From DASQHW01 sp038238245 (GTDB lineage Bacteria > Actinomycetota > Acidimicrobiia > IMCC26256 > PALSA-610), in assembly GCA_038238245.1 (NCBI GenBank), contig JBBRXX010000024.1, positions 6,598-70,597 on the forward strand: 64,000 nt of DNA, given 5' to 3'. Below are positions 17,284-25,362 of the stretch, piece by piece. The notes beneath the pieces are model-generated. The model was not told where the DNA came from. It worked only from the letters and a program-made list of their open reading frames with translations, and made no database searches. The first letter of the stretch is position 1, and the number at the start of each line of letters is the position of its first letter. A program made the translations under genes and the position numbers.

Positions 17284-18084
17284 ATGGCCAGTACCAAGAA
17301 GGCCAAGGGCAAGCCGTCCACCAAGAAGGTGGCCCCGGCGAAGAAGGTCGCGAAATCGGCCTCCAAGCAGGCGACGCCGGCCAAGAAGGCCGGGGGGGCC
17401 AAGAAAAAGGCCGCGGCATCGAAGGGCGCGGCGCGGGCGAAGGCGGTGCCCGCGAAGAAGACCGCGGCCAAGCCGAATGGCCCCAAGAAGAAGGCTGCGG
17501 TGCCGGCGAAGAAGGGCGCGCCCGCCAAGGTCCCGGCCGCGAAGAAGGGCGCGCCCCCGAAGAAGGCGTCCGCCGGAAAATCGGCGGCGAAGACCGTGGC
17601 GACGAAGGCGAAGGCCGTCGTCAAGGCCCCCAAAGTCGTCGTCAAGCCGGCCAAGGCCGTCAAGGCGGCGCCGCCCCCGAAGCCGCCGCCCCCGAAGAAG
17701 CTCCCGCCGCCGCTCGCGCCGAGCACACTGGCGAAGCTGAAAGAGCGGCTCGAGGAGGAGCGCGGCCGGCACCTCCGCCAGGCCGAAGAGCTGCAGGCCG
17801 AGGCCGAGCAGCTGGCCAGCGAGCGCGAGCAGGGCGATACCCAGTTCGACGAGGAGTCGGGCGAGGGTGACACGGTCAGCGTCGAGCGCGAGCGCGACCT
17901 CGCCTTGTCGGCGAGCGCGCGCCAGACCGTCGACGACATCGAGCGCGCGCTGCAACGGATGCCCAAGGGCACCTACGGGCTGTGCGTGACGTGCGGTGAT
18001 CGCATCCCCGTCGCGCGTCTCGAAGTGATCCCGTGGGCCGAGCAGTGCGTGAAGTGCAAGGCTCGTGGCGAACGGCGGCGATAG
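17284..18084 (+). CDS. Lys/Ala-rich protein with C-terminal DksA/TraR-type zinc finger
   Basis: The 266-residue protein has two unlike halves. Residues 1 to about 145 are histone-H1-like, rich in Lys, Ala and Pro (many AKKA/AKK repeats), and likely to bind nucleic acid nonspecifically. Then comes a Glu/Arg-rich coiled coil and a C4 zinc finger (Cys234, Cys237, Cys255, Cys258; CVTC...CVKC) of the DksA/TraR family. The ATG at 17284 has a GGAGAG ribosome site, so the open frame upstream is not used. DksA-like proteins bind RNA polymerase, but the acidic coiled-coil tip of true DksA is not obvious. lspA overlaps its 3' end by 20 bases. Confidence 0.8.
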   Translation: MASTKKAKGKPSTKKVAPAKKVAKSASKQATPAKKAGGAKKKAAASKGAARAKAVPAKKTAAKPNGPKKKAAVPAKKGAPAKVPAAKKGAPPKKASAGKSAAKTVATKAKAVVKAPKVVVKPAKAVKAAPPPKPPPPKKLPPPLAPSTLAKLKERLEEERGRHLRQAEELQAEAEQLASEREQGDTQFDEESGEGDTVSVERERDLALSASARQTVDDIERALQRMPKGTYGLCVTCGDRIPVARLEVIPWAEQCVKCKARGERRR

Positions 18085-18562
18085 CGCGGCCACATCCGAG
18101 GTACGCGCGCGTCCTGTATGGGTCGTCGCCGCCGTCGGCGCGATCGTCGCGGTCGACCAGCTGACCAAGGCGTGGGCGGTGGCGACACTGGCCGACGGAC
18201 CTGTGCACGTGTTCGGCGACACGGTGAAGTTCGAGCTGGCGCGCAACTCCGGGAGCGCGTTCAGTCGTTTCCAGGGATACACGCCCGTCCTCGCGATCCT
18301 GGCGATCGTGATCACGACGCTCATCGCGCGCGCCGTACGCCACGCGTCCGACCGGTGGGTGATCATCGGGCTCGTGCTCGTGCTCGGAGGCGCGCTCGGC
18401 AACCTCACCGATCGATTCGCACGGTCGCCGGGGTTCCTCCGCGGTTACGTGGTCGACTTCGTCTCGGTCGGATGGTGGCCGCTGTTCAACGTCGCCGATT
18501 CGTGCGTGACCATCGGCGCGATCGTGCTCGTCATTCGGACGATGTTCGCCCGCGACCTGTGA
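18065..18562 (+). CDS. lspA: Lipoprotein signal peptidase II
   Basis: Membrane aspartyl protease that removes the signal peptide from prolipoproteins after lipidation. The 165-residue protein has four hydrophobic segments and the two catalytic-Asp regions GNLTDRF...VVDFV and FNVADSCVTIGA. An early DQLTKAW motif is typical of the family. The GTG at 18065 lies inside the zinc-finger gene. A lipobox substrate in this window is the DUF3048 protein at 40276. rluD starts in the stop codon. Confidence 0.94.
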   Translation: MANGGDSAATSEVRARPVWVVAAVGAIVAVDQLTKAWAVATLADGPVHVFGDTVKFELARNSGSAFSRFQGYTPVLAILAIVITTLIARAVRHASDRWVIIGLVLVLGGALGNLTDRFARSPGFLRGYVVDFVSVGWWPLFNVADSCVTIGAIVLVIRTMFARDL

Positions 18563-19485
18563 CCGAGTCCTTCGTCGTGCCGGCCGCGCTCGGAGGGGAG
18601 CGCCTCGACCGGGCGGTGGCGTTGCTCACAGGTTGGCCGCGAGCCGCAGTCCAGACGCTGCTCGACGACAGAAGTGTGCTCGTCGACGGGCGCGCCGTCG
18701 CCAAGAGTCACCGGCTGCGCGAGGGCGCGGTCATCGAGCTGCTCGCCGAGCCGGAGCCCGACGCGCCGCCCGAGGCCGACCCGGCCGTCGAGCTCGACGT
18801 GCGCTACGCCGACGATGACGTCGTGGTCGTCTACAAGCCCGCCGACCTCGTCGTGCACCCCGGCGCCGGGCACGCGCGCGGCACGCTCGTCAACGGCTTG
18901 CTCGCCCGCTTCCCGGACATCGCGGCCGTCGGGGATCCGATGCGGCCCGGCATCGTGCACCGGCTCGATCGCGACACCAGCGGGCTGCTCGTCGCGGCCC
19001 GTTCTGCACGTGCGTACGACGCGCTGGTCGCCGCGCTCGCCGCGCACGAGATCGAGCGTCGCTATCTCGCGCTCGTGTGGGGCCGGCTCGCGTCGCCGCG
19101 CGGTCTCATCGACGCGCCGATCGGAAGGTCGGAGTCACGCCGCACGCGCATGGCGGTCCGTGAGGCCGGCAAACCCGCGCGCACGGAGTACGAGGTGCGC
19201 GCCGTGTACGACGATCCGGTCTGCTCGCTGCTTGTGTGCCGGCTCGAGACGGGGCGCACGCATCAGATCCGCGTGCACCTCGCGGCGATCGGACACCCGG
19301 TCGCGGGTGACGGGACCTACGGCGGTGCACGCGACCCGCTCCCGCTCGGCCGTCCATTCCTCCACGCGGCCGTTTTGGCGTTCGCGCATCCGGTCACCGC
19401 CGAGCAGCTGCGATTCGAGGAGGCACTCCCGATCGAGCTGCAGGCGGTGCTCGATCGCCTGGGCGCGAGCGACACGCCGGGGTGA
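18559..19485 (+). CDS. rluD: Ribosomal large-subunit pseudouridine synthase, RluD family
   Basis: RNA-modifying enzyme with an N-terminal S4 RNA-binding domain (about residues 14-75, ERLDRAVALLTGWPR) and a pseudouridine synthase domain with the catalytic-Asp motif HRLDRDTSGLLV, then RTHQIRVHLAAIGHPVAGD. It is 308 residues from the GTG at 18559, which overlaps the lspA stop. The lspA-rluD pair is conserved in actinobacteria. The exact 23S target position is inferred from the family only. Confidence 0.92.
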   Translation: MTESFVVPAALGGERLDRAVALLTGWPRAAVQTLLDDRSVLVDGRAVAKSHRLREGAVIELLAEPEPDAPPEADPAVELDVRYADDDVVVVYKPADLVVHPGAGHARGTLVNGLLARFPDIAAVGDPMRPGIVHRLDRDTSGLLVAARSARAYDALVAALAAHEIERRYLALVWGRLASPRGLIDAPIGRSESRRTRMAVREAGKPARTEYEVRAVYDDPVCSLLVCRLETGRTHQIRVHLAAIGHPVAGDGTYGGARDPLPLGRPFLHAAVLAFAHPVTAEQLRFEEALPIELQAVLDRLGASDTPG

Positions 19486-19488
19486 CGA

Positions 19489-19920
19489 TCAGCGCACGCC
19501 GGGCGGCACTGCTTCGGGGTGCCCGACGCGGGTGCGGTCGACCAGGTCTCGCAACGTCACCCGATCGAGCACGTGGCGCGTCTCTTCGTCGACGCCGACC
19601 CAGACTTCTTGCAGCACGCAGTGGCCTTCGCAGTGGTCCGGGTGCTCCTGCATGGGCAGCTGCGGCCCTTCGACGGCGGCAACGATCTGGGCGAGGGTGA
19701 TCTCTTCGGGCGCGCGGGCCAGCACGTAGCCGCCACCGACGCCGCGCTTGGAGCGTACGAGGCCGGCCCCCTTCACCGAGAGCAGGATCTGCTCGAGATA
19801 GGGCTGCGGGAGGTGCGTCCGCTCGGCGATCTCCTTCACCGATGTCGGCCGGTCGCTCCCGTGCAGCGCCAGGGACAGCAGTGCGCGAGCCGCGTAGTCG
19901 CCGCGCGTGGACACCTTCAT
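19489..19920 (-). CDS. Rrf2-family transcriptional regulator
   Basis: Winged-helix regulator of the Rrf2 group (IscR, NsrR, RsrR, CymR). From the ATG at 19920 it is 143 residues: MKVSTRGDYAARALLSLA, then the recognition region LPQPYLEQILLSVK, and the wing RSKRGVGGGYVLA. Cysteines are at 97 and 101 (HCEGHC), fewer than the three of IscR, so an iron-sulfur cluster is possible but would need a non-Cys ligand. The frame extends upstream with basic, Pro-rich shadow sequence that is rejected. It converges on rluD with three bases between and diverges from the phosphodiesterase gene. Confidence 0.88.
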   Translation of the reverse strand: MKVSTRGDYAARALLSLALHGSDRPTSVKEIAERTHLPQPYLEQILLSVKGAGLVRSKRGVGGGYVLARAPEEITLAQIVAAVEGPQLPMQEHPDHCEGHCVLQEVWVGVDEETRHVLDRVTLRDLVDRTRVGHPEAVPPGVR

Positions 19921-20021
19921 GCGTCCATCGTCGCGCGCGACCGGATGGAGCGGCGGCTGACGAGGCGTCTCCCACCCGTACCCGCCGCGCGTCGCTCCCT
20001 TCCGGTTCCCACCCCACGCCC

Positions 20022-20027
20022 TACGCT
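20022..20027 (+). promoter_or_regulatory. Probable -10 element (TACGCT) for leaderless phosphodiesterase gene
   Basis: TACGCT is six bases before the GTG at 20034, in the 113-base divergent gap with the Rrf2 gene. There is no ribosome site before the start. Confidence 0.45.
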
Positions 20028-20033
20028 GGCTCG

Positions 20034-21143
20034 GTGACTTCCGGTTTGGCGGGTGCGGTCGTCCCGGCGCTCGACGGTGCGTCAGTCGCGGGCCTCGTCC
20101 CGGCCCTGCTCGGTGCCCGTGACGCATCCTGGCTCCCGACCGTGGTTCGCGACGCAGACCAGGTCGTGCTGTTGGTGCTCGACGGTCTCGGATGGCACGC
20201 GATCGAGGAGCACCGCACGCGCATGCCGACGCTCGCGGCAATGGAAGGAGGACCGATCACCACGGTCCTGCCCGCGACCACCGCGACCGCCCTCACGTCG
20301 ATCGCCACCGGCCTGGCGCCGGCGCAGCACGGCATCGTGGGTTATCGGATGCTCGTCGGGGCCCACGTGCTCAATGTGCTGCGATGGTCGGTGGACGCAG
20401 GCGCGAAGCCGCCCGACCCGTTTGATGTGCAACGCCACACCGCATTCCTCGGCCGCCCCGTGCCGGTCGTCACGCGCGCGGAATTCCGGAACAGTGGCTT
20501 CACCCAGGCCCACCTGCGCGGGTCGCGGTTCGTCGGCTGGCACACGAACGCCACGCTGATCGAGCACACCGTGCGTTGCGTCGAAGAGGGTGAGCGACTC
20601 GTGTACGCGTATTACCCGGGCGTCGACACCGTGGCGCACGAGTTCGGTCTGCACGATCGCGTGTACGAGCGGGAGCTCGCGGACGCCGACCGGATCGTCG
20701 CCGAGCTCCGTGATGCACTGCCCTCGCACACGGCGTTGCTCGTCACGTCGGATCACGGGCAGGTGCATCTCGAACGGGATGCATGGTTGACGTTGCCCGA
20801 GGTGGCGTCGCGCTGCGCGGCGATGGCCGGCGATGGCCGCTTCCGGTACTGCTACGCGCACCGGGGCGCGGCGCGCGAGCTGCTCGCGGTGGCGCGCAAT
20901 GAAGTGGGCGAGCGGGGGTGGGTGTGGTCACGCGCCGAGCTGCTCGACCAGCAATTGCTCGGGGGCGGCGCGACGGGAACCGTCCCCGGCCGTCTCGGTG
21001 ACGTCGTGCTCGCGGCACGAGACGCAGTGGCATTCGTCGATCCCGCGCTCCCGAACGAGCAGCAGCTGCGCTCGGGGCACGGGTCGCTGACCGCCGACGA
21101 GATGCTGGTGCCGATGCTCGCCGCGCGCGGGGGCGGGGAGTGA
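20034..21143 (+). CDS. Alkaline-phosphatase superfamily / type I phosphodiesterase-nucleotide pyrophosphatase
   Basis: Metal-dependent phosphoesterase of the PF01663 type. The 369-residue protein shows the first metal ligand in VLLVLDGLGW, a nucleophile-bearing stretch PATTATALTSIATG, GVDTVAHEFG, and the C-terminal TSDHGQVH. No signal peptide is visible, so it is probably cytoplasmic. The substrate is unknown. The GTG start is supported by the -10 placed six bases upstream. A longer in-frame extension into the Rrf2 gene is rejected. The DinB-like gene follows 21 bases later. Confidence 0.83.
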   Translation: MTSGLAGAVVPALDGASVAGLVPALLGARDASWLPTVVRDADQVVLLVLDGLGWHAIEEHRTRMPTLAAMEGGPITTVLPATTATALTSIATGLAPAQHGIVGYRMLVGAHVLNVLRWSVDAGAKPPDPFDVQRHTAFLGRPVPVVTRAEFRNSGFTQAHLRGSRFVGWHTNATLIEHTVRCVEEGERLVYAYYPGVDTVAHEFGLHDRVYERELADADRIVAELRDALPSHTALLVTSDHGQVHLERDAWLTLPEVASRCAAMAGDGRFRYCYAHRGAARELLAVARNEVGERGWVWSRAELLDQQLLGGGATGTVPGRLGDVVLAARDAVAFVDPALPNEQQLRSGHGSLTADEMLVPMLAARGGGE

Positions 21144-21164
21144 GCTCTTGAGCTCCCGACCCAC

Positions 21165-21677
21165 ATGCATCCGCTCGTTGCGATGCGCGCCGTGACCGAT
21201 CTCGGGGCTCGCGCCGATGAGCGCGAGATGCTCAACGGTTTCCTCGATTGGCACCGTGCGGTTGTTGCGCGCAAGGTCGAGGACCTCACGCTCGAGGACG
21301 CGACTCGGGTCATGACGCCGACGGGACTCAGCCCGCTCAGTGTCGTCGCGCACCTGGCCGCGGTCGAATACGGATGGTTCGACGAAACCTTCCTCGGCAA
21401 TCCGGTGCGTCAGGATCTCGACGACCACGGCGAGTTCCAGTTGCACGACGACGACACCGTCGCGTCGGTCGTCGACGAGTATGCCGACGCGTGCGCGCAC
21501 TCCCGCAGCGTCGTCGCCGGTGCCGCGACCCTCGACGACCTCAGCGCGCTCGACACCACCTTTCGGGGCCGCGTCAAGCTGCGGTGGATCCTGGTCCACA
21601 TGATCGAGGAGACTGCGCGCCACGCGGGTCACCTGGATGTGATGCGCGAGCAGATCGACGGCCGCACGGGGGACTGA
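21165..21677 (+). CDS. DinB-like / DUF664 metal-binding protein
   Basis: The 170-residue helical-bundle protein is of the DinB/DUF664 type, related to mycothiol- and bacillithiol-dependent transferases. Characteristic segments are LSPLSVVAHLAAVEYGWF and LRWILVHMIEETARHAGHLDVMREQ, whose histidines (HLAAVE, HMIEE, HAGH) form the predicted metal triad. An mshC-type gene 6 kb away suggests mycothiol is made, so a thiol-transferase role is reasonable but unproven. Either of two nearby ATGs (21165, 21183) could be the start. Confidence 0.8.
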   Translation: MHPLVAMRAVTDLGARADEREMLNGFLDWHRAVVARKVEDLTLEDATRVMTPTGLSPLSVVAHLAAVEYGWFDETFLGNPVRQDLDDHGEFQLHDDDTVASVVDEYADACAHSRSVVAGAATLDDLSALDTTFRGRVKLRWILVHMIEETARHAGHLDVMREQIDGRTGD

Positions 21678-21697
21678 GCCCGCTCGGAGGCGGTCGC

Positions 21698-21726
21698 TTG
21701 CCGCGACCTCTTCCGCGGCATATCCT
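21698..21726 (+). promoter_or_regulatory. Promoter of dnaE (-35 TTGCCG, 17-base spacer, -10 TATCCT)
   Basis: TTGCCG at 21698-21703 and TATCCT at 21721-21726 are separated by exactly 17 bases. The transcript would begin near 21733, giving a leader of about 65 bases. This is the best two-part promoter I can see in the window. Confidence 0.55.
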
Positions 21727-21727
21727 C

Positions 21728-21747
21728 GAATCACAGGCGTGTGATTC
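21728..21747. promoter_or_regulatory. 20-base palindromic operator-like site over the dnaE transcription start
   Basis: The arms GAATCACA and TGTGATTC flank GGCG, a perfect eight-base inverted repeat that starts one base after the -10. Its place on the predicted start point suits a repressor site. It does not match the actinobacterial LexA box. Confidence 0.5.
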
Positions 21748-21768
21748 ATCCACAGGTTCATCCACAGG
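21745..21768 (+). repeat. Tandem 12-base repeat with DnaA-box-like cores upstream of dnaE
   Basis: TTCATCCACAGG occurs twice head to tail. Each copy contains TCATCCACA, one mismatch from the TTATCCACA DnaA box. The first copy shares three bases with the palindrome before it. Confidence 0.5.
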
Positions 21769-21780
21769 GCCTGGGGATAG

Positions 21781-21808
21781 CGGAGTGATCGTGGCGGAGT
21801 GATCGTGG
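21781..21808 (+). repeat. 14-base tandem duplication of the dnaE start region
   Basis: CGGAGTGATCGTGG is present twice in tandem. The first copy creates a five-codon frame (GTG at 21785, stop at 21800-21802) that overlaps the GTG at 21799 used for dnaE. Confidence 0.6.
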
Positions 21809-24800
21809 GCGATTCGTTCGTACATCTGCATCTGCACACCGAGTACTCGATGCTCGACGGTGCGTCGCGGATCGGGGAGGTCGTCGCGGCGGCGGCCGCC
21901 GACGGCCAGCCCGCGGTGGGAATCACGGACCACGGCAACATGTACGGCGCCCTGCCGATGTACGAGGCCGCGCGCAACGCCGACATCAAGCCCGTCCTCG
22001 GCATCGAGGGCTACTTCACCAACACGTCGCGGTTCGACCGCCCCAAGCGCAGCGAGCACGAGATCTTCCACCTCACGATGCTCGCCGAGACCAACGAGGG
22101 TTACCGCAACCTCATCAAGATCGCGAGCAGCGCCTTCCTCGAGGGCTACTACTACAAGCCGCGCAGCGACTGGGAGCTGCTCGAGCGGCATAAGGCCGGG
22201 ATCACCGCGACGACCGGCTGCCTCGGCGGGCTGGTGTCGCAGCTGATCCTGAAGGGCGAAGCGGAGGCCGCGCTCGAAGCCGCGGGGCGTTTCCAGGACA
22301 TCTTCGGCCGCGAGCACTTCTTCGTCGAGCTACAGGATCACGGCCAGGAGGACGACGCCACGGTCCTGCGGCCGCTGCTCGACATCGCCCGCAAGCTGTC
22401 GGCGCCGCTGCTCGCGACGAACGACAGCCACTACACCCACAAAGAAGATGCCGAGGCGCACGACGCGTTGCTCTGCGTGCAGACGGGCGCGCTCCAGAGC
22501 GAGCCCAACCGCCTGAAGTTCGACGGAAACGACTTCTACATCAAGAGCGCGGCCGAGATGCGCCACGTGTTCCGCGAGGCGCCGGACGCGTGTGACAACA
22601 CCCTGCTCATCGCCGAGCGCTCGGAGGTCGAGCTCGAGTTCAACCAGGCGGTGTTGCCGGCGTTCCCGGTCCCCGAGGGTTACGACGAGAACTCCTATCT
22701 CCGGGAGCTCACGATCCACGGCGCGAAGGAACGCTACGACGGTTCGCCCCCGCAGCACGTGCTCGAGCGGATCGAGTACGAGCTCGGCGTGATCACGTCG
22801 ATGGGGTTCCCTGCGTACTTCCTCGTCGTCTGGGACCTCGTGCGCTACGCCAAGTCGCGTGGCATCCGCGTCGGGCCTGGGCGGGGGAGCGCGGCCGGGT
22901 CGTGTGTCGCATACTGTCTGCGCATCGTCGACATCGATCCGATCAAGTACGACTTGCTGTTCGAGCGGTTCCTCAACCCCGGTCGCAAGCAGATGCCCGA
23001 CATCGACATGGACTTCGACTCGCGCTACCGCGGCGAGATGATTCGCTATGCGGCGCAGAAGTACGGACACGACCACGTCGCGCAGGTGATCACGTTCTCG
23101 ACGATCAAAGCGCGGGCCGCGGTGCGCGACGCGGCGCGCGTGCTCGGCTATCCGTACCTCATGGGCGACAAGATCGCGAAGCTGATGCCACCGCTCATCA
23201 TGGGGCGCGACACGCCGTTGCACGCATGCTTCGAGAAGAACGAGAAGTACGGCGACGGCTACAAGATGGCGACCGACCTCCGCCAGCTGTACGGCGACGA
23301 CCCGGACGCGCGGCGGGTCATCGACGTCGCGCGCGGACTCGAGGGTCTGCGCCGCCAGGACGGGATCCACGCCGCCGCCGTGGTCATCGCGCGCGAGCCG
23401 CTCACCGAGTACCTGCCGATCCAGCGCAAGCCCGAGCCGGGCACCGCCAAAGAGGACGCGCCGATCGTCACGCAGTACGAGATGCACGGGGTCGAGGATC
23501 TCGGGCTGTTGAAGATGGACTTTCTCGGCCTCCGGAACCTCGACGCGATGGAGATCGCGCTGAACCTCATCGAGGCGTCGACGGGTTTCCGGCCCGACAT
23601 CGACGACCTGCCTCTCGACGACGTCAAGACCTTCGAGCTCCTGCGGCGCGCCGACACGATCGGGGTGTTCCAGCTGGAAGGTGGGCCGATGCGCGCGCTG
23701 CTGCGCGCGATGGCGCCCACGACGTTCGAGCACGTGTCGGCCGTCCTCGCGTTGTACCGGCCGGGCCCGATGGCGCAGAACTGGCACACCGAGTACGCCG
23801 AGCGCAAGAACGGGCGCCGGCCGGTCAGCTTCGACCACCCCGACCTCGAGGAGATCCTCGGGCCCACCTACGGGCTGATGATCTACCAAGAGCAACTGAT
23901 GCGCGTGGCGCAGAAGCTCGCGGGCTACACGCTCGAAGAAGCCGACAATCTGCGCAAGGCGACCGGCAAGAAGATCCGCGCGCTGATCAAGAAGGAACGG
24001 GCGAAGTTCGTCGACGGGTGTGTGCGCAACGGCCACTCCAAGGAGTTCGCCGAGAGCTACTTCGACAAGATCGAGCCGTTCGCCGACTACTCGTTCAACA
24101 AATCACACACCGTCGGCTACGGCTTCATCACGTACCAGACCGCGTGGCTGAAGGCCAACTACCCGGTGCAGTATCTCGCCGCGCTGCTGACGAGCGTGAA
24201 GACGAACCTCGACCGCGCCGCCGTGTACCTGAACGAGTGCCGCCAGCTCGAGATCCCCGTGCTGGTCCCGGACGTCAACGCGTCGCAGAGCGACTTCGCG
24301 TGTGAGTCACATGCGATTCGCTTTGGGCTGTCCGCGGTGCGGAACGTCGGCGAGGGCGTCGCGTCATTGCTGATCGAAGAGCGCGCCGCCGCGGGACCCT
24401 TCACCGACTTCCACGACTTCTGCGGGCGCGTCGAGCCGTCGGTCCTGAACAAGCGCACGATCGAGTCGCTGATCAACGGCGGCGCGTTCGACTCCCTCGG
24501 CCACCCGCGCAAGGGCCTGCTGACGGCGTTCGAGCAGATCGTCGACACCGCGCTGCGGCGCCGGCGCGAACGCGACGCGGGCACGATGAGCCTCTTCGAG
24601 AGCGCCGGCGCGGGCGACGACGCCGATGCCCCGGTGTTCGACGACCGGCTCCCGATCCCCGACATCGAGTTCGACAAGAACGAGCGGCTGCGGGCCGAGA
24701 AGGAGATGCTCGGGCTCTACGTGAGCGACCACCCGCTGATGGGTGCGGAGCGGGCGCTGCGCCGCCTCGTCGACTGCTCGGTGGCGGACCTGGCGGACCT

Positions 24801-25296
24801 CGACGACGGCGCGATGCGAACCGTCGCGGGCGTCGTCACCGCCTTGCAGCGCAAGTACACCAAGCGCGGCGACCTGATGGCGACGTTCGTGCTCGAGGAC
24901 CTTGCCGCCGCGATCGAGGTCATGGTGTTCCCGAAGTCGATGCTGCAGTACGGCGAGCTGCTCGGTCCCGACGCGATCGTCACGGTGAAGGGGCGGGTCG
25001 ACGGGCGCGAGGACTCGCCGAAGCTCATCGCGATGGAGGTGACCCGTCCCGAGGTGCACGTCGACAGCGGACCGCCCGTGCGCGTGCGCGTGAAGGTCGG
25101 TGCGCTCGACGGCGAACGGGTCACCAAGCTGAAGGCGATTCTCGCCGCGCACCAGGGTGACAGTCCCGTGCTGGTGCACCTCGCCGGTCCCGACAAGGAG
25201 ACCGTGCTGCGGCTGGGCGACGAGTTCCGCTGCGACGCCCGCAACGGCCTCTTCGCCGAGCTCCGCATCCTCTTCGGCGCCGACTGCATCGCCTGA
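21799..25296 (+). CDS. dnaE: DNA polymerase III alpha subunit
   Basis: Replicative C-family polymerase. The 1165-residue protein has the PHP domain at the N-terminus (HLHLHTEYSMLDGASRI from residue 9, ITDHGNMYG). The palm carries catalytic Asp401 and Asp403 in PDIDMDFD and a third Asp574 in LLKMDFLGL. A helix-hairpin-helix region and an OB-fold near residues 1010-1080 follow. The length fits DnaE1 of actinobacteria. The start may be GTG 21799 or GTG 21805; the latter has the better ribosome-site spacing (CGGAG six bases away). The 3' end is followed by the palindrome at 25301. Confidence 0.96.
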   Translation: MIVGDSFVHLHLHTEYSMLDGASRIGEVVAAAAADGQPAVGITDHGNMYGALPMYEAARNADIKPVLGIEGYFTNTSRFDRPKRSEHEIFHLTMLAETNEGYRNLIKIASSAFLEGYYYKPRSDWELLERHKAGITATTGCLGGLVSQLILKGEAEAALEAAGRFQDIFGREHFFVELQDHGQEDDATVLRPLLDIARKLSAPLLATNDSHYTHKEDAEAHDALLCVQTGALQSEPNRLKFDGNDFYIKSAAEMRHVFREAPDACDNTLLIAERSEVELEFNQAVLPAFPVPEGYDENSYLRELTIHGAKERYDGSPPQHVLERIEYELGVITSMGFPAYFLVVWDLVRYAKSRGIRVGPGRGSAAGSCVAYCLRIVDIDPIKYDLLFERFLNPGRKQMPDIDMDFDSRYRGEMIRYAAQKYGHDHVAQVITFSTIKARAAVRDAARVLGYPYLMGDKIAKLMPPLIMGRDTPLHACFEKNEKYGDGYKMATDLRQLYGDDPDARRVIDVARGLEGLRRQDGIHAAAVVIAREPLTEYLPIQRKPEPGTAKEDAPIVTQYEMHGVEDLGLLKMDFLGLRNLDAMEIALNLIEASTGFRPDIDDLPLDDVKTFELLRRADTIGVFQLEGGPMRALLRAMAPTTFEHVSAVLALYRPGPMAQNWHTEYAERKNGRRPVSFDHPDLEEILGPTYGLMIYQEQLMRVAQKLAGYTLEEADNLRKATGKKIRALIKKERAKFVDGCVRNGHSKEFAESYFDKIEPFADYSFNKSHTVGYGFITYQTAWLKANYPVQYLAALLTSVKTNLDRAAVYLNECRQLEIPVLVPDVNASQSDFACESHAIRFGLSAVRNVGEGVASLLIEERAAAGPFTDFHDFCGRVEPSVLNKRTIESLINGGAFDSLGHPRKGLLTAFEQIVDTALRRRRERDAGTMSLFESAGAGDDADAPVFDDRLPIPDIEFDKNERLRAEKEMLGLYVSDHPLMGAERALRRLVDCSVADLADLDDGAMRTVAGVVTALQRKYTKRGDLMATFVLEDLAAAIEVMVFPKSMLQYGELLGPDAIVTVKGRVDGREDSPKLIAMEVTRPEVHVDSGPPVRVRVKVGALDGERVTKLKAILAAHQGDSPVLVHLAGPDKETVLRLGDEFRCDARNGLFAELRILFGADCIA

Positions 25297-25300
25297 ACGC

Positions 25301-25350
25301 GTCCATCTGATTGGACGCTCAGCCCGCCAGGAGCGGGCTACGCGTCCAAA
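25301..25350 (+). repeat. Palindromic repeat, family 1, copy 1
   Basis: The arms are TTGGACGC (25311-25318) and GCGTCCAA (25342-25349), with an inner stem AGCCCGC / GCGGGCT and a five-base loop; two positions between the stems do not pair. The 5' flank GTCCATCTGA is shared with copy 3. It lies between the convergent dnaE and LLM genes and could serve as a two-way transcript end. Confidence 0.75.
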
Positions 25351-25362
25351 CACGTCGACGGA

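Noticed and set aside
21745..21768. Replication origin at the DnaA-box-like repeats
   Set aside because: Only two imperfect boxes, no AT-rich unwinding region and no dnaA/dnaN nearby. A role in dnaE control is more likely.
22330..24036. Minus-strand 568-codon frame opposite dnaE
   Set aside because: Shadow of the polymerase gene, with no start signal or motif.
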